Below, one piece after another: positions 17,812-26,452 of a stretch of DNA of 64,000 nucleotides; positions within the stretch are counted from its first letter, which is position 1; every line of letters begins with the position of its first letter. The translations under genes were made by a program, and so were the position numbers. Source of the DNA: Streptomyces paradoxus (GTDB lineage: Bacteria; Actinomycetota; Actinomycetes; Streptomycetales; Streptomycetaceae); NCBI RefSeq assembly GCF_014202475.1, contig NZ_JACHGV010000008.1, positions 369,419 through 433,418 of the forward strand, written 5' to 3'. Below the pieces are notes generated by a model. That model was not told where the DNA came from and searched no databases. It was given only the letters and a program-made list of their open reading frames with translations.

Positions 17812-18304
17812 TTGATACTCCACTGGGACGGTGTCCATCCTGCGCCTCTCTCCTGGGTGGAGTTGGCAGCGGCGGGGGAGAAAACGCCCCCGTCCGAGCC
17901 GATTGCCGCGTGGGGAGGACGACAGGGGGCGAACCAACCATGGTCGTGGAGCCCGCAGTGGGAGGCGACAGCCGGCCAGGCGCTCGCTCACCTTCTGGTC
18001 GCCTCCCAAGGGCAGCCGGTGAAGGTCCCGGACGGTCTGACCGCAGAGGTGTTCCAACGCGCGCTCGACACTCTGCTGCCGGCAGGCACCCCGAAGCGGC
18101 GCGCTGTCCTGGCCGGGGCCGGGACAGATCTCCCCGGATGCGGGCGCCGACATCCTCCTCGTACCAGTCCATCCCCAGACGGGCCGGATCTGGACCCCCG
18201 CCGGCCGGACCGCGTCGGTATACCTGGTGCCCCTACCGCTGGGGGTATGGCTGTGGCTGGTCTCTCCCGAACCGAACTTGCCGGTTCCCGCATCAGTCGC
18301 ATAG
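17812..18304 (+). pseudogene. Unassigned protein broken by a frameshift
   Basis: A coherent coding signal starts at about 17812 (HWDGVHPAPLSWVELAAAGE, ATAGQALAHLLVASQGQPV, FQRALDTLLPAGTPKRRAVL). At about 18115 it passes to the next frame (ADILLVPVHPQTGRIW, TASVYLVPLPLGVWLWLV) and stops at 18302-18304. Both parts have high GC3. The family is not recognised. Confidence 0.4.
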
Positions 18305-18462
18305 CCCAAGAGGCCTTCCGCGACGATCCGCCCCCACTCCTCCCCACGCAGCAGTTTCGGGTCGACCGGGGAACGTTCCTTGGTCCGGCTACCAGCCGTG
18401 CGCAACCCGTGGCTGCGCACGATTCTCGGGAACCTCACGCAGAGCACCTCGGCTGGCCTCTT

Positions 18463-19028
18463 CTAGCTTGGCCGGCATCTACTGCCCAATCTCGGGTTCT
18501 GGTTCGGGTGCTCTTGTGTGGCGAGAAAGTCTCGCGCCGCGGAGGTGATCCGGTCGCGGATGTGCTGCTGGGCCGGAGGTTGATCGTTCGGCAGGTCGGG
18601 CGCTCTCGCCAGATCAACGATGGGTTACAGCGCGTCGGGTAGTCGAGTTCGGCTGCTGCTTCCTCGTAGATCAGCTTCGCTCCGTGCACGGGATCGAGTT
18701 GGCACGTCACGATCTGGCCGGCCCACCACTGGGCAGCGGTCCATCGCGCCTTGGCAAGATCGTCTGAGGTCGGCGGCAGCAGATCCAGCTCTTCCAGCAC
18801 AAGGTCGAACAGCTCTCGGGCCTGGGGATACTCACCACGCGCGAGGCCGGCCAGCAGGGGAAGCGAGGGAGCCTCGATGTCGGTCATCAGGGCGTCCAGG
18901 CCCAACTGGACCAGGTCGGCGTCCCGGGGGCGCTGCCAGGGTGCCATGGCCAGGTCTGCAGCGGCCATGCGGATCAGGCGGAGAGCCGTGATGGCTGTGA
19001 TGGCCACCGGCAGCGCGGCGGCGGCCAC
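18463..19028 (-). pseudogene. Conserved actinobacterial hypothetical, frameshifted near the C-terminus
   Basis: From a GTG the frame reads GEYPQARELFDLVLEELDLL and ARWTAAQWWAGQIVTCQLDP, a pattern I know from conserved Streptomyces hypothetical proteins. Near 18625 the coding moves to another frame (DLARAPDLPNDQPPAQQHIR, AARDFLATQEHPNQNPRLGS) and stops at 18463-18465. The function of the family is unknown. Confidence 0.5.
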
Positions 19029-19539
19029 GAGGTCCAGCCCATCCGGGATTTAGCCGCGAGACGGCGCTGTGGCTGATGGACACTCCGAACGCCCGGGCCA
19101 TCGGGGCGTCGGTCCGGCAGGCGAGGGCAGGACCCACTGCGGCGAGAGCCGACCATAGCCGCTTCGTTCACCTGCTGTGCCCGCTGGATCAGTCCCGGCA
19201 TCCGCTGAGCGGACGTGCGCCGAGCGCGCGAAGGCTCCGGATAAGTAGTGCCGCTGGTCTCGCAGTTGAGAGCCCACCAGACGTCTTCGTCGTTGCCGGT
19301 TGATCGGCGGAGGGGGTGCGGAGGGCGGTCGGGACCTGCTCGGGCGCCCTGCTGGTAGTGGCGCTGTGACGGTCGCTGCGCCCCGTCGTCTACTCGGCGT
19401 TGTGTATCGCCTACGGCCTTCGTCGGTGGCGGTGTGGGCTATTGGTCGGGGGTGCGGGCCAGGGCCCGGGTGCCTCCGCGCGCCGTGTTGCCGGCTCTTG
19501 CCCGAATCTCCTCCCCGGGGGAGAGTCGGGCCCGCAATC
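19029..19539. other. No intact gene; possible HTH scrap
   Basis: The minus strand has GLIQRAQQVNEAAMVGSRR and, in a second frame, MARAFGVSISHSAVSRL, which could be a worn helix-turn-helix. Nothing else is assignable. The right end is the leader of the lyase gene. Confidence 0.3.
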
Positions 19540-19565
19540 GGACCGTCGCGCACCCGCGACGGTCC
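19540..19565 (+). promoter_or_regulatory. Strong hairpin in the leader of the lyase gene
   Basis: GGACCGTCGCG pairs perfectly with CGCGACGGTCC across a 4-base loop, ending 28 bases before the ATG and just ahead of the GAGGAG ribosome site. It may end upstream transcription or act as a leader structure. Confidence 0.5.
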
Positions 19566-19593
19566 GTTCAGCGCCCCCCTGAGGAGTGACACC

Positions 19594-20796
19594 ATGAAAC
19601 GATCGCGCCCCAGAATCTGGCTCCTGGCCGTCGTCACGTCCGTGTTGAGTGCAGCACTGGCGTTATCGCCCGCACAGCCGGCGGCGTCCGACCCCATCGG
19701 TGTCCTGCGCACCCTCGACTGGGAACAGGCGGCCGACCGCACGCTCCCTGCCACGGCCCCCGCCACTTTCCTCAAGCAGTGGGGCACTACATACGGCGCC
19801 ACCAACGTCACCGGCCCCACGCGCGAGGGCTCCCACGCGGCCCGGTTCGAGCTGCGCAAGACCGATCCGGTCGTCTCCAGCAGCAAACGGGCGGAGATAT
19901 CGCAGCGCGACGAGCAGCCGGCGAACGCCGAGCGGTGGTACGGCTTCAGCATCAATCTGGCATCGAGCTGGGCCTATGACACCTCGGCCGAGATCGTCAG
20001 CCAGTGGCACCAGTGCGACGCCGGCTGCCCGGGCGGCTCACCACCCCTGGCGCTCCTGACCGACGAAGGGCGCTGGAAGATCGACTTCCGCGGCCAGTTC
20101 CTCGATCTGGGTGCCTATACCACAGGTGTCTGGGTGGACTGGGTATTCCATGTCACCTGGCGCACTGACAGCAGCGGCGTGCTGCAGGTCTGGAAGAACG
20201 GCGAACGTGTCGTGAACCGTACCGGCGCGACCCACGGCGGCGGCCCGCGCTCGCCCTACTTCAAGTTCGGCATCTACAAGTGGGACTGGAACACCGGCGC
20301 CCCCTCCAGCACCACCCAGCGCGTGATGTATTACGACGCCCTGCGCCTGGGCGATGAGCGCGCCGTCCACGCTGACGTCGCACCGCAGCGGACTTGCACG
20401 CGGGCCGCGCCGGTGACCTCCGCGACCGCCACCACCCACGAGGCGGCGAACCCGCCCGCCAACGCCGTCGACGGCGATCTGGCGACCCGTTGGTCCGGTC
20501 AGGGCTTCGGCGCCGCGCTGATCCTCGACACCGGCGCGCCACGCCAACTGTGCGGCGCGAGGGTGGCCTGGCACCGCGGTGACCTGCGGTGGAACGACTA
20601 CACCATCCACGCCTCGCCGGATGGCGTCTCCTACACCAAGGTGTGGGAAGGTCGCAGCTCGGGGACGACCACCGCGCTCGAGACCGTCCTTTTCACCACG
20701 GGGCCCGTGGACGTCCGCTACCTGAAGATCTCCTTCTGGGCGAACCCCGAGAACGACTGGGCGAGCATCACCGAAACGAGCCCCCTGAGCCTCTGA
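19594..20796 (+). CDS. Secreted heparin-lyase-type polysaccharide lyase with C-terminal discoidin domain
   Basis: 400 residues, with GAGGAG before the ATG and a signal peptide over about 1-32 (WLLAVVTSVLSAALALSPAQ). Residues about 36-260 match the polysaccharide lyase family PF14099: SSSKRAEISQRDEQPANAER, WYGFSINL, SAEIVSQWHQ, WVDWVFHVTW and GIYKWDW. About 268-400 form an F5/8 type C (discoidin) domain: NPPANAVDGDLATRWSGQGF, WNDYTIHASPDG and VDVRYLKISFW. The lyase probably cleaves uronic-acid polysaccharides outside the cell, with the discoidin module binding sugar. The exact substrate is unknown. Confidence 0.85.
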   Translation: MKRSRPRIWLLAVVTSVLSAALALSPAQPAASDPIGVLRTLDWEQAADRTLPATAPATFLKQWGTTYGATNVTGPTREGSHAARFELRKTDPVVSSSKRAEISQRDEQPANAERWYGFSINLASSWAYDTSAEIVSQWHQCDAGCPGGSPPLALLTDEGRWKIDFRGQFLDLGAYTTGVWVDWVFHVTWRTDSSGVLQVWKNGERVVNRTGATHGGGPRSPYFKFGIYKWDWNTGAPSSTTQRVMYYDALRLGDERAVHADVAPQRTCTRAAPVTSATATTHEAANPPANAVDGDLATRWSGQGFGAALILDTGAPRQLCGARVAWHRGDLRWNDYTIHASPDGVSYTKVWEGRSSGTTTALETVLFTTGPVDVRYLKISFWANPENDWASITETSPLSL

Positions 20797-20904
20797 CCGG
20801 CCCCCCGGGCTACCTCGACGACTCGGTATGGAGTCTGGTCCAGCGCTCACGACGGGCCCCTGCACTGCCGGTACGAGTGTAAGGCCGAACGCCTTCTTGC
20901 CTTC

Positions 20905-21273
20905 GTGGCGTCGCCAGTGTCCTCATCTGCTGGCGGCGGCACGCTGTTTGAGGTGGCCGCCGACACGGGCGACATCAACACGATCCCGGGGAGGTACGGC
21001 ACCACGAACTTCCTGACACGGCTCACCGAACGCAGGAAGATCGACCAGAACCGGGAGAAGGCGTGCCCGTCGAGCCTGGTACGCCCGCCGGGTAAGTCCT
21101 GCGACGAGTACCCCTTCGCCGGCACCTGGCAGGGCGCCAAACACAGCGGCGGTGAATTCAGCTGCTGCATGATCAATGCCAGGCAGAACACCGATGCGGG
21201 CAAGGAGCTCAAGGGCTTCTACACCTACAGCCGCGTCCTGGAAGGCGACCGGTTCCTGGTACGGATCAGGTAG
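20905..21273 (+). CDS. NucA/NucB-type deoxyribonuclease domain protein (orphan toxin cassette)
   Basis: About 122 residues from a GTG. The second half carries the NucA/NucB signature (GKSCDEYPFAGTWQGA), preceded by LTRLTERRKIDQNREKACPS and followed by MINARQNTDAGKELKGFY and RVLEGDRFLVRI. In many Streptomyces proteins this domain ends a long secreted toxin; here no delivery domains or signal peptide precede it. It may be a displaced toxin C-terminus or a pseudogene. Ten bases downstream begins a second gene that could encode immunity. Confidence 0.6.
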   Translation: MASPVSSSAGGGTLFEVAADTGDINTIPGRYGTTNFLTRLTERRKIDQNREKACPSSLVRPPGKSCDEYPFAGTWQGAKHSGGEFSCCMINARQNTDAGKELKGFYTYSRVLEGDRFLVRIR

Positions 21274-21283
21274 CCCAAGCCAT

Positions 21284-21907
21284 ATGAGACCCAACGAGGC
21301 CACCGTGAACGAGCCAGCCCGTACAGGCACAGCCCTGGTGCACGCCGAGTACCACCTTTTCCAGATCACGGACCCGCAAGGGCCTGTGGCCGACGACCCG
21401 GACGCAAGCCACACCGGCCTGGTGGCCGCCGACGGCGGAGCCATCGAGGTGACCACCGGGATCCACACCGGAGACGTCCACGTCACCGTCGAGCCGCACT
21501 CGAAGCGGCCCAACCCCGCCCAGGGCTGGGAGGAGATCGCTGAGATCTCCTGCAACTCCCCGTCGGGGGAACTGTTCGTGACGTCTTCCATGGATGACCC
21601 TGCGGATCTGCCCTCGCTGGCTCACCAGGGTCCCGGCTCCTACCGGCTGCGCGTCCACGCGCGCGGCCGCGACAGGGCCGTCGACCAGACGACGCTGGAC
21701 GAAGCCGTGGAGTCGTATCTGATCCAGAGCTGGCCCGCCGCACCCCAGGACGCTCTCCTGGTGCAGCCGACAGACACCTACGGGGCCCAGGTAAGAGCCC
21801 AGCCTGCCGAAGACACCATCGTCGTCGACCACGAGGACTCACTCGACACCCAGATCGGCCGGGAACGCGACATCCTGCGCAGGGCCGGACGCGGCGACTA
21901 CTCCTGA
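21284..21907 (+). CDS. Hypothetical protein, candidate immunity partner of the NucA/NucB cassette
   Basis: 207 residues, acidic, no signal peptide or helix long enough to span a membrane. Sequence landmarks are HAEYHLFQITDPQGPVADDP, GAIEVTTGIHTGDVHVTVEP and SYRLRVHARGRDRAVDQTT; the fold looks like a beta-sandwich with conserved tryptophan-proline segments (IQSWPAAPQDALL). No family is recognised. The 10-bp gap, shared strand and acidic composition fit an immunity protein, but this is inference from position. Confidence 0.6.
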   Translation: MRPNEATVNEPARTGTALVHAEYHLFQITDPQGPVADDPDASHTGLVAADGGAIEVTTGIHTGDVHVTVEPHSKRPNPAQGWEEIAEISCNSPSGELFVTSSMDDPADLPSLAHQGPGSYRLRVHARGRDRAVDQTTLDEAVESYLIQSWPAAPQDALLVQPTDTYGAQVRAQPAEDTIVVDHEDSLDTQIGRERDILRRAGRGDYS

Positions 21908-21977
21908 CCGCGATCAGCGCCCCTTCTGGTTGGGACAGCTGTGCTGGCCCAACCGGAGAACGTCGGATTTCCACGTC

Positions 21978-22023
21978 AGTTGCCCTCGCAACGGCACTGC
22001 GCAGTGCCGTTGCGAGGGCAACT
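21978..22023. repeat. 46-bp perfect palindrome
   Basis: Bases 21978-22000 are the exact reverse complement of 22001-22023, with no spacer (centre TGCGCA). As RNA it would form a stem of about 21 bp. It lies 71 bp after the stop at 21907 and may be a bidirectional terminator or a recombination/IS end. Confidence 0.85.
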
Positions 22024-22140
22024 AAGAAGCCGTATCTCAACCGAGCGTGATCCTTGATTTCTGCTGGTCAGGCATGGTGTAGCTCGGAATGAGAGATGCA
22101 TCCGGAGTCTAGTTTCCGCTCCGTGAGCGAGGGGTGCGCG

Positions 22141-22665
22141 ATGGCGTCGGTGCTGGGAATGCTGGAGGAGCGGGAGACAGCGGCCCGTGTGCGGGTGGAA
22201 GGGCTACGGGAGGAAGTCGTCCGGTTGGCTGAGGCGTTCGAGGCCGCCGAGATCAAGCTGGACCGGCGGGTGATCGCGCGGGAAGAGCTGGTCGAGGCCC
22301 TGGCAACCTCGGCTGCCGAGACCACCGCCGGGACCGAGGCCGAGGAGAAAGCGGTGCTGTCACTCGCGCCGGTGCCGGGCTCGACGGTGCCGCCCTGGCG
22401 GGAAGGGCTGCCGGTGACGGTTCTGGCGCCGGACTATCAGTGCATTCTGGGCGTGCTGGAACAGCAGCGATCCATGGGTCACGGACCGCTTCGGGCCAAG
22501 GAGATCGCGGTGGAGCTGGACCTTGACGTGACGCCGGCGAAGGTCGAGGGGCGGTCGAAAGCCCGGCGCCTGGCGGAGCGCGGGTGGCTCCTCCTGGAGG
22601 CGTCGGGGGCGTTCAGTGCCGGCCGGCGGACCGTGGCCGCCCCAGACGCCGGCTCATCCGCGTGA
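22141..22665 (+). CDS. Coiled-coil / winged-helix hypothetical protein
   Basis: 174 residues. The first 60 are a charged helix (EERETAARVRVEGLREEVVR) likely to form a coiled coil. A linker rich in A, P and V follows. Residues about 100-155 look like a winged helix (DYQCILGVLEQQRSMGHG, LRAKEIAVELDLDVTPAKVE, KARRLAERGWLLLEASG). Proteins of this layout are common beside insertion sequences in Streptomyces. Its last dozen residues run into the end of a convergent transposase, so the native C-terminus may have been replaced. Confidence 0.55.
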   Translation: MASVLGMLEERETAARVRVEGLREEVVRLAEAFEAAEIKLDRRVIAREELVEALATSAAETTAGTEAEEKAVLSLAPVPGSTVPPWREGLPVTVLAPDYQCILGVLEQQRSMGHGPLRAKEIAVELDLDVTPAKVEGRSKARRLAERGWLLLEASGAFSAGRRTVAAPDAGSSA

Positions 22666-23401
22666 CCATCGACCACCGGATCATCGCCTCGCTGGTGGCG
22701 GGCAGAGTCTCGTAGTCCCGGGCCAGAGGCGGGAGTTCATCAGCCACGCGAACGTGCGCTCGGCCACAGCGCCTCGGCAGCACCACGAACCCTGCCATGT
22801 CGTCGGTGCGCTTGACGATCTCCAAGGTCAGGGCGAGTTTGTCCCGGCACCAGCCGACGACGGAGCCGGTGTAGCCGCCGTCGGCCCACATGAGGGTGAT
22901 GTCGCGGTGCAGACGGCGCAGCACCAGCAGGCCCGCCGCGGCGTCCCGGTCGCCGATGTTCGCGGCGGTGACCGCGACGGCCAGGAGCAGGCCGAGGGCG
23001 TCGGTCACGATGTGCCGCTTGCGGCCCGGCACCTTCTTCCCGCCGTCGTAGCCGCGTGAGGCGGCCGGCACCGTCGCGGCGGCCCGCACCGACTGCGCGT
23101 CGATGATCCCCGCCGTGGGCTCGGCCTCATGGCACTCGCGCTCACGCACCCGTCCGCGCAGCCGGTCGTGGAACTCGGCGATCAGCCCGTGCTCGGGCCA
23201 GCGGCGGAAGAAGGCGTAGACCCGGGCCCATGCGGGGAAGTCGGCGGGCATCGCCCGTCATGAGATCCCGCCCGCGACCAGGTAGCGGATCGCGTCCAAC
23301 AGCTGCCGGTGGCAGTAGCCCTCGGGCCGTCCACCCCGCCCCTGGAACCAGGCCGGCACGGGCAGCAACGGCCGGACGGCCGCCCACTCCGCGTCCGTCA
23401 T
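22613..23401 (-). pseudogene. IS5-family transposase interrupted by one stop codon
   Basis: The frame starts MTDAEWAAVRPLLPVPAWFQ and is continuous to the C-terminus, but an in-frame TGA at 23258-23260 interrupts LVAGGIS/RAMPADFPAW where relatives have tryptophan (TGG to TGA). Downstream are the DDE landmarks AGIIDAQSVRAA, GKKVPGRKRHIVTDALG, MWADGGYTG and ARDYETLPATSEAMIRW. Near full length, so probably a recently inactivated copy. Confidence 0.8.
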
Positions 23402-23527
23402 GTCCGACGGGTACCGGCGTACCCGGTCCGCATGGTCGGCCGCGTTGCCGTACACGTGCGCGAGGCAATCGCACGACACGGCGGGCGAGTTGAAGTCAAC
23501 GTGCTCGGGCACGTACAACAAAGACAA

Positions 23528-23586
23528 CAGGGCCTCCGGAAACCACTCGGAATGGGATCGCACCCCCGCGCCACCAGGAGGCCCTG
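23528..23586. repeat. 10-bp inverted repeat upstream of the IS5 transposase
   Basis: CAGGGCCTCC (23528-23537) pairs exactly with GGAGGCCCTG (23577-23586) around a 39-base loop. It is probably part of the IS leader or end. Confidence 0.5.
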
Positions 23587-23613
23587 CTTTCACGCGCGGA
23601 ACCGCCGCAGTCA

Positions 23614-23642
23614 CCCGATCGAGACTCCCGTTCGATCGACAG
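23614..23642. repeat. 29-bp direct repeat, left copy (flanks a GNAT gene)
   Basis: Identical over 29 bases to 24271-24299. Each copy contains CGATCGA and TCGATCG separated by 9 bases. Weaker similarity extends about 40-60 bp to either side. Confidence 0.8.
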
Positions 23643-23670
23643 CCTTCGGGATCGGACGAGCAACAACCAC

Positions 23671-24174
23671 TTACGTGTCGGGATGCTCCGGCAGGGCGAG
23701 CCAGTCCGACCAGGAGATCTCGCGGCCGAGGAAGCGCGGCTGCTCGAACGGCCAGTCGGCGGCGATCCACTGCGGCACCAGCGCGTCGAGGGCCTGCTCG
23801 ACCTTGCTGCCCACCAGCTCGTCCACCACCCACCAGGAGATTTCGCCGTCCGCGCCGGCCCTCTCCGGTGGGTCGATGTAGACACAGCCGAGCAGAGCTG
23901 TCTCCGCCGCGTCGAACAGCGCGTAGTTGAAGGACTGGTGTGCGGCGATCTCCTTCTCGTGCCGCAACAGGTCGGCCTGGTCGGCCTCGTAGGTCATGGT
24001 GGCCGCGGGCCAGCCCCAGGCCGGGCCGAAGATGGTCCACAGCCGCTCACGCGAACCCATCACAGCCGGATAGTCGAGCGGGGTGTCCGCCTCCCGGATC
24101 GGCCGCAGGTGGTGACCACCGCCCGGCAGCGGTACCAGGACGGGGTGGACGAAGTCATCGGGAAGCCAGCTCAT
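23671..24174 (-). CDS. GNAT family N-acetyltransferase
   Basis: 167 residues. It starts MSWLPDDFVHPVLVPLPGG, then HLRPIREADTPLDYPAVMGS, the beta-4/5 region LLGCVYIDPPERAGADGEIS and WWVVDELVGSKVEQALDALV near the acetyl-CoA loop. The usual RGxGxG loop is replaced by ELVGSKVEQA, seen in some divergent GNAT proteins. Cytoplasmic; acceptor unknown. The gene lies alone between two exact 29-bp direct repeats and next to an IS5 copy. Confidence 0.8.
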   Translation of the reverse strand: MSWLPDDFVHPVLVPLPGGGHHLRPIREADTPLDYPAVMGSRERLWTIFGPAWGWPAATMTYEADQADLLRHEKEIAAHQSFNYALFDAAETALLGCVYIDPPERAGADGEISWWVVDELVGSKVEQALDALVPQWIAADWPFEQPRFLGREISWSDWLALPEHPDT

Positions 24175-24270
24175 GGCGCCCGACCGTAGCAGCGCGCGGC
24201 CGTCCGATCCCCTGGATTATCCCCGCATACCGCCAGGCCCTGTTCTCATGCTGGGCAGGGCCCGCGCTCC

Positions 24271-24299
24271 CCCGATCGAGACTCCCGTTCGATCGACAG
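24271..24299. repeat. 29-bp direct repeat, right copy
   Basis: Exact match to 23614-23642, same orientation, 657 bp away. Adjacent sequence (AGCAAC...GGGTGCTCC) resembles the 3' end of the GNAT gene (AGCAAC...GGGATGCTCC), suggesting a duplicated gene end. Confidence 0.8.
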
Positions 24300-24559
24300 A
24301 CTCCATGATGGGTACAGCAACGGCTTCTAAGGTCAGCGGGTGCTCCAGTGGGTGGCGCCGGCCTCGACGGCCTCAACGGAGCGGTGTCGGAGGAGGCGGC
24401 CGAGCCGGTCTGGACCGGTATAGGCCGGTGGATCTCCCGCGACGGCGACTGACGGCTTTCGGCTAAGGGCGTGGCTGCCGTGACCGTGGCACACCGGCAG
24501 CGCGGTTCTCTCCTGGTTCCGGGTACGCCGGTCGGCCGGTTCAGGGCGTGCCCCGGGGC

Positions 24560-24949
24560 GGTGTAGGCGTTGCTGATGCCGTTGAGCACGGCGGCGCGCG
24601 TGGCGTTTCGCCGGTGGGTGGTCTTGGCGCAGGTCTGCTGGTACTCGGTTAGCAAGGCGGCGGCCTCTACCATTGCCTCCACGGCCTTCCTACGCTCCAC
24701 AGGATCGTCTGGATCCAGGACATACGCCGGGTCGACGACGGCGGGCCCTTGCACGCGAAGGGCCCGCAATGCCTCTTCGGCGGCTGTGACCGGGGCCGCC
24801 CCGGTAGCCACCTGTCGAACGATGAGTTGGTTGGTCAGCCGTAGCAGCAGGGGCCACCGACCGGTTGCCTTGAGCAGAGACTCAACGAGCCTGTCGGGCA
24901 GGGATGGCAGCTCCCAGGTGAGCACCAGCCGGGCTTGCACAGCGGACAT
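24560..24949 (-). pseudogene. NB-ARC (STAND) ATPase fragment
   Basis: The frame gives SAVQARLVLTWELPSLPDRL, LLKATGRWPLLLRLTNQLIV and AAEEALRALRVQGPAVVDP, matching the end of the ATPase and winged-helix region of actinobacterial NB-ARC/WD40 proteins. The P-loop part and the sensor repeats are missing. After about 24660 the similarity stops and the frame runs into unrelated sequence. A second STAND remnant is at 39836-40339. Confidence 0.55.
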
Positions 24950-25226
24950 CTCATCGACCTGAAGATTTCATGCCGGAGGGCAGGATGCCAGGAACGCGAG
25001 TGGTGACTAGGCGCACGCAGCGGCGCCCACCGATCAGGAAAGGAGCTAGGTCCTCTCTTTCGGATCTTGACGGTTCCCGGATGGCACTCCCTGCTCCTGG
25101 GGCTGGGAATGCCCCGAGGTTGGGCGCCTGCAGATTCCTTAGGGCGAAGTCCCGGGCCTGTCCGCCGGGCGGGCGAGGTCGCAATCCGGTGGCCACCTTC
25201 TCCCCAACGTCCCTAGGGTCGCTGGG

Positions 25227-25448
25227 ATGACACACAACACAGTTGATCCGGCGACGATCACACCGGAGATGGCTGCTCAGATCCGCACGTGGCGATGCGA
25301 TGAGGACTACTCCTGGCGCGCTGTGGCGCAGGCCGCGTCCGACCTGTGGGGGGCCGAATGGGGCAGCAATCAGCTCTTCGGAGAAGACCTCTGCGTGGCC
25401 GCAGCGAAGCTGCTGGGCGAAAACCCCTACCGGGAACCTTGGAACTGA
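25227..25448 (+). CDS. Small conserved Streptomyces protein
   Basis: 73 residues: THNTVDPATITPEMAAQIRT, WRAVAQAASDLWGAEWGSNQ and LCVAAAKLLGENPY. I recognise the pattern from many Streptomyces genomes but know no function. It is acidic, soluble and intact, with a complete start and stop. It lies just before an IS5 remnant on the other strand. Confidence 0.7.
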   Translation: MTHNTVDPATITPEMAAQIRTWRCDEDYSWRAVAQAASDLWGAEWGSNQLFGEDLCVAAAKLLGENPYREPWN

Positions 25449-25464
25449 TTCTCGGGTCCCTGGT

Positions 25465-26075
25465 TCAGCGGGCGGACCAGATGAAGATGCCGGCGATATG
25501 AAGTCCGGCTCGAAAGACGGTGGCGGTCTTCTCGTAGCGGGTTGCCAGGCCGCGCCAGTTCTTCAAGCGGTTGATGCAGCGTTCGACGGTGTTGCGTCGT
25601 TTGTAGGCCTCGGCGGTCGAACGAAGGTGGACGGCCTCCTCGGCGGCCTTTGCGCTTGCGGTTGGCGACTTGATCGGCCGGTTGGGGAATCACCGCCCGG
25701 ATTCCTCGCCTGCGTAGGTGTGGGTGGGTGGCCCGGGACGAGTAGGCCCGGTCCGCCAGGACCACCAGGGGCCGCGTGCGTGGTCGGCCGATCGCTCTGG
25801 GCACGCGCAGCGCGGCCATGACGTGCTCGAACGCGGGCGCACGCGATCGGGCGCTCCCGCGGTGGGCTGACGACAAAGATCCACCTTGCCGCGGACAGCC
25901 GTTGCCGACCGCTGTGCTTTGTCCTCACGCCCGGTCAGGCGAATGATTGGTGGCCGGGCTCGGTGGCCGGGGCCCCTTTTTGCGGGCCCCGGCCGCGTGC
26001 TGATGGGCGCGCACGATTGTGGAATCGACCGCGACGACCCAGCACAACCGTCTCCGGCGGCCGCGCCCGCGTGCT
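25465..26075 (-). pseudogene. IS5-family transposase remnant, several frameshifts
   Basis: In changing frames the minus strand reads WVVAVDSTIVRAHQHAAGAR, GRPRTRPLVVLADRAYSSRA, HLRRRGIRAVIPQPADQ and NTVERCINRLKNWRGLATRY, ending AGIFIWSAR before TGA at 25465-25467. The DDE residues are present but at least three frame changes separate them. Confidence 0.75.
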
Positions 26076-26277
26076 CACCAAGCCGTCCTGAACACCTCCG
26101 CACGGCATCGGCACCGACCGCGTCGGAGCCCGGGCCACCGCCTTCCGCTCAGGAACCCAGTCACTGCTGAGTGCGTGGAATTCGGAATGGCTGTACCGGC
26201 CGGGGTAGCTGGTGCGCGGCTGTTGGTCGATTGGCTGGTCGCGCGGTGGGCGGCACTTCCAGGCTGGTACTGGGCGT

Positions 26278-26442
26278 CTACGACCCGAACAGCGCCAGTA
26301 AGTCGGCTACGAGTCGTGGTGGGAGCAGGGCCGGTTGGTGCTGCTGGACTTCGATTCCTCGGGTGGCGCGGTTCGCCTGCGGTACCAGCCTGGTCTGCTC
26401 GACGGCTTCTCGGGGGTCGTTCAGGCTGCGGAGTGACATCAT
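26278..26442 (-). CDS. Possible small protein downstream of the metallo-beta-lactamase gene
   Basis: 54 residues beginning MMSLRSLNDPREAVEQTRL and ending PALLPPRLVADLLALFGS. High GC3, same strand as and 10 bp after the upstream gene. No family recognised and no clear RBS. The stretch 26076-26277 shows nothing. Confidence 0.3.
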   Translation of the reverse strand: MMSLRSLNDPREAVEQTRLVPQANRATRGIEVQQHQPALLPPRLVADLLALFGS

Positions 26443-26452
26443 CACGAGATTC

